Assembly (NCBI GenBank): GCA_964437365.1
Contig: CAYTGM010000032.1
Coordinates: 1 to 56,195 of the forward strand
From: CAYTGM01 sp964437365
GTDB lineage: Bacteria > Sumerlaeota > Sumerlaeia > SLMS01
Direction of reading: 5' to 3'
Length of the DNA stretch: 56,195 nucleotides
Positions within the stretch are counted from its first letter, which is position 1. Every line of letters starts with the position of its first letter. Below the pieces are notes generated by a model. That model was given only the letters and a program-made list of their open reading frames with translations. It was not told the DNA's origin and did no database searches. The position numbers and the translations under genes are program-made. Shown one piece after another: positions 52,527-56,195 of this stretch.

Positions 52527-52538
52527 GTAAGCGGTTAG
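52527..52538. promoter_or_regulatory. Third GTAAGCG site, just after elbB
   Basis: GTAAGCGGTTAG matches the palindrome at 52229 in 9-10 of 12 bases and the 52381 site in 11 of 12. It is 7 bases past the end of elbB, within its 3' untranslated part. Confidence 0.4.
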
Positions 52539-52545
52539 ATCTGGA

Positions 52546-53211
52546 TTAATTGCTCTCCAAAAGTCCGGCAAAACCCTCAACCGCCGACTTAATACTGCTC
52601 TCTATTTTCAGGATATCATCGTCGTACATGTAAGCAGGGGCAGATACAATCTTATGCTCCGCATCCACATGGGCCTTCTCAACGGGCAAATCAATGTGTG
52701 AGGCTCCCATCTGTTCCATAGCCAGCGAGACGTCTTTGTTTTCTCCAATGGTCAGCTCTACTCCGCTACTGATGACTTTTGCTCCGATTGTAGGAGAAAT
52801 GCAGAGAAAGCAGATCGGCTTTCCAGCGGTATGGAAATCCCTGATTAAAGACTCGACCGTTTCGTTTACCTGCATCTTAGCCCCATCAAAGGCAAAGGTT
52901 GAGAGGTTTTTCGCCGCCCCAAAGCCTCCAGGAAAATAGAGACCGTCAAAATCAGCTTCGGATACATCCGCCAGGTTCTTGATCTGTCCTCGCGCAATAC
53001 GCGAAGCCTCGATCAAAACGTTTCGGCTCTCCCCTTCCACAGGGTCGCCTTTGATGTGGTTGATCACGTGGGCCTGCTCAATGTCAGGTGCTGCCATGGT
53101 GATCTCGTATCCCCGCCGTCTAAGTTCGAGAAGAGAGATAACGGCTTCCTGAATCTCGGCTCCGTCAAAGACTCCGCATCCGGAGAGAATAACCAGTATT
53201 TTCTTGCTCAT
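52546..53211 (-). CDS. elbB: ElbB-like DJ-1/PfpI-superfamily glyoxalase
   Basis: The product is 221 residues. VILSGCGVFDGAEIQEAV at the start, VINHIKGD, NVLIEASRIARG and FPGGFGAAKNLSTFA match E. coli ElbB closely. The nucleophile is the Cys in CFLCISPT. ElbB has glyoxalase activity on glyoxal in vitro and has been tied to isoprenoid and stationary-phase physiology; its real task is unsettled. It has its own terminator and is not part of an operon. Confidence 0.93.
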   Translation of the reverse strand: MSKKILVILSGCGVFDGAEIQEAVISLLELRRRGYEITMAAPDIEQAHVINHIKGDPVEGESRNVLIEASRIARGQIKNLADVSEADFDGLYFPGGFGAAKNLSTFAFDGAKMQVNETVESLIRDFHTAGKPICFLCISPTIGAKVISSGVELTIGENKDVSLAMEQMGASHIDLPVEKAHVDAEHKIVSAPAYMYDDDILKIESSIKSAVEGFAGLLESN

Positions 53212-53247
53212 GATGCTGTTCTTCCTTTCACTGAATCGATGTCATTG

Positions 53248-53274
53248 AAAATGCCCCCATCGATGATGGGGGCA
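53248..53274 (-). terminator. Terminator of the YceI-like gene
   Basis: TGCCCCCATC (53252-53261) pairs perfectly with GATGGGGGCA (53265-53274). On the minus strand TTTT follows the stem. Confidence 0.75.
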
Positions 53275-53310
53275 AGGTTGATTCCGGACGGCTTATCTGA
53301 TATGTATAGA

Positions 53311-54057
53311 TCAGTACGCTGGTCTGGATGTAGGTCGTTTTCTTTCACCACCATCAGTCATCGGCTTCTTTGCAGCTGTATCACCTTCTTTGACGACAGT
53401 CTCGAAGTTCACCTGAATCTTTGCAATGGGGGCGTATTTCTCTTCTGGGTCGTATTTGGGTCCGACGCCAAATTCCTCTCGATTAACGGTGGCTGACCCT
53501 TTGATTTTAAGGGGATCTTCTTCAAGGACCATGAATGAAACTTCCAGGGGCTTTTCTGACCCCATCAGCTTAAGCTGCCCATCCGCCTTGTAATGCTGAC
53601 GTCCCTGGTCGTCTTTTTCGGTGGGTTCAGGGTTGCTGATCTTGACCATCGCTTTTGGAAATTCTGCTGCATTAAAGTAATCGCTGGCTTTCATATGGTT
53701 CGTCAGTTTCTCAACCATTTCGCCTGATTCCTTGTTCATCATCTTGATGGAATCGATAGCGATTTCCAGCTCTACTTCTCCCCCACTGAGCATATCACCA
53801 CCAGTGTTAACTTTGGTGAATTTCCATTCCTCAAAGGTTCCCTTTGCTTCGAAGACCTGGTTATTGGCTTCGAACATGATATCTCCAGGGGCCTTCATCA
53901 TTTCTTTAGCTTTGGGCTTTTCTGCATCTGTTTGAGCGGGGCGACTTGATGGCCGGGCGCGTCTGGATGTCTGAGCGAAACTTTCTGTCACCATGGCTCC
54001 GGCCAGGAAGAGGCCTGAAGCGAGTGCGAGAGTTCCTGTCATGGACTTGAGTTTCAT
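53311..54057 (-). CDS. YceI-family periplasmic protein
   Basis: The product is 248 residues with a signal peptide (LALASGLFLAGAMVTESFAQ). A linker rich in Ser/Arg/Pro/Lys (SRRARPSSRPAQTDAEKPKA) follows. The core, residues about 70-225, has KGTFEEWKFTK, HMKASDYFNAAEFPKAMVKI and TVNREEFGVGPKYDP, the YceI lipocalin-like barrel that binds polyisoprenoid lipids. The C-terminus repeats the basic/Pro style (RKRPTSRPAY). Role in lipid or quinone handling is by family only. Confidence 0.88.
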   Translation of the reverse strand: MKLKSMTGTLALASGLFLAGAMVTESFAQTSRRARPSSRPAQTDAEKPKAKEMMKAPGDIMFEANNQVFEAKGTFEEWKFTKVNTGGDMLSGGEVELEIAIDSIKMMNKESGEMVEKLTNHMKASDYFNAAEFPKAMVKISNPEPTEKDDQGRQHYKADGQLKLMGSEKPLEVSFMVLEEDPLKIKGSATVNREEFGVGPKYDPEEKYAPIAKIQVNFETVVKEGDTAAKKPMTDGGERKRPTSRPAY

Positions 54058-54153
54058 GGATTTTCTCCTTATAACCTAGTGGATAAGTCTTTGATGTCTA
54101 TTAGTGAACGAATGCATTGTAAGCTGGATTCCATGCCAGAAATTTCATGCCCT

Positions 54154-54192
54154 AAAAAAACGTTCGGCCGGAGCACAATAGCTCCGGCCGAA
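54154..54192 (-). terminator. Rho-independent terminator of fusA
   Basis: TTCGGCCGGAGC (54163-54174) and GCTCCGGCCGAA (54181-54192) form a perfect 12-pair stem with loop ACAATA; on the minus strand CGTTTTTTT follows. Confidence 0.9.
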
Positions 54193-54217
54193 ACTGTCAA
54201 CTGTGAGAAAGGTGAGA

Positions 54218-56195
54218 TTAGCTGTTCGCAGCTTCCAAGCGCTCGCCAACAACCTTCTCTTCGATATTCTTCGGTACTGGCTCGTAATGGCTGAACTGCA
54301 TGGAGAACGCCGCGCGGCCGGATGTGAAGTTACGAAGGTCGGTAGCATAGCCGAACATCTCAGCAAGTGGTACTGTAGAAGTAACAACCTTTGCACCTGC
54401 GCGATCATCGATTTCACCGATGTGTCCACGACGCTGATTGATGTTACCAATTACATCACCGAGGTATTCTTCAGGAGTCACAACCTCGAGTTCGAAGTAA
54501 GGCTCAAGAAGGATTGGTCCTGCTTTCTTAGCACCTGCCTTAAATCCCATTGAACCAGCGACTTTGAAAGCCATTTCGTTCGAGTCAACGTCGTGGTAGC
54601 TACCATCATAGACAGCAACACGAACGTCAACAATTGGGTATCCAGCAACAACACCGTTGTTCATGGACTCAACAATACCCTTTTCAATGGCTGGTATATA
54701 TTCCTTTGGAATCACACCACCAACAATTTCGTTCTTGAAGGTGAAGCCATGTCCGGGATCGTTTGGCTCAATGCGCAGCCAGCAGTGACCATATTGACCT
54801 GAACCACCCGACTGACGAACGAACTTTCCTTCTGCCTCGACAGACTTCGTGAGAGTTTCTCTGTAGGCAACCTGTGGTTTACCAACGTTACACTCAACTT
54901 TGTCTTCGCGGCGCATACGGTCGACAATAACGTCCAGATGGAGCTCGCCCATTCCATAAATGATGGTCTGGTTTGTTTCCTTATCAGACTCAACACGGAA
55001 GGTAGGATCTTCCTGAGCAAGACGTGCAAGGGCCTTTGACAGCTTGTCCTGATCCTGCTTCGTTTTCGGCTCCACAGCAACACTGATAACCGGTTCAGGG
55101 AATGTCATCGACTCAAGTCTGACAGGGTTATCTGGGTCGCAGAGTGTGTCACCGGTTGTAGTGTCTTTCATACCAACCAGTGCGACAATATCACCTGTGC
55201 GGGCTTCGTCGACTGCTTCACGATCAACGGCGTGCATCACGTAAATACGTGATATACGTTCATTCGAGTCTTTCGACGAGTTATAGACATATGTTCCCGA
55301 CTTAAGAACACCAGAGTAGATTCTGATATAAGTCAGTTTATCTACACCTTTAGGATCTTTCATCACCTTGAAGGCAAGAGCACTGAACGGTTCGTCATCA
55401 GCAGGATGACGTTCCATTGGCTCAGCAGTCTCAACGTTTTCTCCCTGAATAGCAGGGACATCTTTCGGGCTGGGCAGATATGCAATGACAGCATCAAGAA
55501 GCGCCTGAACGCCCTTATTTTTGAACGCTGAACCGCAAAGCACGGGAGTTATCTTGCATGATAATGTTGCTGAGCGGATAGCAAGTTTGAGCTCGTCAGT
55601 TGAAAACTCATACCCATCGAGGAATTTCTCTGCGAAGTCATCGTCATATTCTGAGAGTGATTCGAGCATCAACTCGCGATACTTATTAACTTCGTCTACC
55701 AGATCCTCGGGGATATCACAATCCTGCCAGGTCTTACCCTGATCGTCGTTGTTGTCCCAGATACGCGCTTTCATGTCGACAAGATCGACCATGCCGCGGA
55801 ACTTGTCTTCTGCACCGATTGGGTACTGAAGGGGGACAGCATGACACTTGAGACGATCTTTCATCATCTGGATCGCACCGAGGTAATCGGCACCGATACG
55901 GTCCATCTTGTTGACGAATGCCATACGAGGTACGCCGTACTTATCTGCCTGACGCCAGACTGTTTCAGACTGAGGCTCTACCCCACCAACCGAGCAGAAA
56001 AGAGCTACTGCGCCATCAAGAACACGGATTGATCGTTCTACTTCAACGGTGAAGTCAACGTGGCCAGGAGTATCGATGATGTTGATTTCGTACTTCTTCT
56101 TGGCTTCGTCGGCAAAGGGCTGACTTTCCCAGTAGCAGCGAGTCGCAGCAGAGGTAATGGTAATACCACGCTCCTGCTCCTGCTCCATCCAGTCC
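54218..56195 (-). CDS. fusA: Translation elongation factor G (5' end outside the window)
   Basis: The gene runs off the window edge; 658 codons and the stop remain. It translocates tRNA and mRNA on the ribosome and helps recycling. The frame enters at switch I (DWMEQEQERGITITSAATR), then G3 DTPGHVDF, G4 NKMDR and G5 CGSAFKNKGVQ. Domains II-V are complete to the end SHYEPVPKNIEEKVVGER. The Walker A loop lies beyond 56195. Before G3 there is a small insertion (ESQPFADEAKKKYEI). The usual rpsL-rpsG-tuf neighbours cannot be checked upstream; downstream is a strong terminator. Confidence 0.98.
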   Translation of the reverse strand, partial: DWMEQEQERGITITSAATRCYWESQPFADEAKKKYEINIIDTPGHVDFTVEVERSIRVLDGAVALFCSVGGVEPQSETVWRQADKYGVPRMAFVNKMDRIGADYLGAIQMMKDRLKCHAVPLQYPIGAEDKFRGMVDLVDMKARIWDNNDDQGKTWQDCDIPEDLVDEVNKYRELMLESLSEYDDDFAEKFLDGYEFSTDELKLAIRSATLSCKITPVLCGSAFKNKGVQALLDAVIAYLPSPKDVPAIQGENVETAEPMERHPADDEPFSALAFKVMKDPKGVDKLTYIRIYSGVLKSGTYVYNSSKDSNERISRIYVMHAVDREAVDEARTGDIVALVGMKDTTTGDTLCDPDNPVRLESMTFPEPVISVAVEPKTKQDQDKLSKALARLAQEDPTFRVESDKETNQTIIYGMGELHLDVIVDRMRREDKVECNVGKPQVAYRETLTKSVEAEGKFVRQSGGSGQYGHCWLRIEPNDPGHGFTFKNEIVGGVIPKEYIPAIEKGIVESMNNGVVAGYPIVDVRVAVYDGSYHDVDSNEMAFKVAGSMGFKAGAKKAGPILLEPYFELEVVTPEEYLGDVIGNINQRRGHIGEIDDRAGAKVVTSTVPLAEMFGYATDLRNFTSGRAAFSMQFSHYEPVPKNIEEKVVGERLEAANS

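Larger units (their letters stand above)
52185..52545. other. 361-base intergenic region with LacI-type operators
   Basis: It contains the promoter region of the LamG-like gene, three GTAAGCG sites (52229, 52381, 52527) and the terminator of elbB (52462-52500). No gene is seen. Confidence 0.6.

Overview
The window reads as a chromosomal segment of a Gram-negative bacterium. Envelope markers are an AsmA/YhdP-like giant protein, a lipoprotein, a type IV-like pseudopilin and a Wzx-like flippase. Several traits recall the PVC superphylum or nearby candidate phyla such as Lentisphaerota, Hydrogenedentota or Sumerlaeota: a pilin with a YDPTNG...SxGxI ending, secreted FG-GAP/VCBS proteins, a Ser/Thr kinase with a long N-terminal extension, a LamG-like protein beside a LacI regulator, a hemC-hemD fusion and a very short F1 epsilon subunit. 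The phylum is a guess.

Bases 1-10,000 are an accessory, decaying region. They hold a possible insertion-sequence end, a small TPR-like membrane protein, a small membrane protein with a pilin-like tail, two copies of a dispersed intergenic repeat, a 5' fragment of a flavoprotein disulfide oxidoreductase gene whose full copy lies about 4 kb downstream, and two large secreted beta-propeller genes (VCBS-type and integrin/FG-GAP-type). Each propeller gene is broken once by an in-frame TAA.

Bases 10,000-14,250 hold the most interesting locus: a Crp/Fnr-type regulator, a pseudopilin, and a Ser/Thr protein kinase fused to a five-helix membrane domain. Two of its parallel helices each carry His-X13-His, the arrangement that holds two b hemes in cytochrome b. 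Four bases after the kinase starts a membrane-anchored triheme cytochrome c. Together they look like a redox-sensing (electron-gated) kinase system.

Bases 14,340-27,430 hold an HD phosphohydrolase (minus strand), then gmk-coaBC, a possible AhbA/B- or Lrp-like protein, a 1781-residue AsmA-like protein, a two-domain fasciclin protein and a convergent ABC-F ATPase.

Bases 28,000-35,860 hold a complete F-type ATP synthase operon (atpZ-like, atpI-like, atpB-E-F-H-A-G-D-C), closed by a strong terminator. Subunit a has His/Asp-rich tails, subunit b has a Shine-Dalgarno-masking hairpin, and epsilon lacks its C-terminal domain.

Bases 36,000-39,800 are a flavodoxin-like gene, a small ORF, and hemA-hemCD for tetrapyrrole synthesis. 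An OFA-type MFS transporter, a convergent flippase, metG, a ChlI/MoxR-like AAA ATPase, a cysteine desulfurase, a small membrane protein, a lipoprotein and a Xer-like recombinase follow. The last part, on the minus strand, holds a LacI regulator, a secreted LamG-like protein with LacI-type operator sequences upstream, elbB, a YceI-like protein and the 5'-truncated (by the window edge) fusA. No rRNA, tRNA or CRISPR array was recognised.
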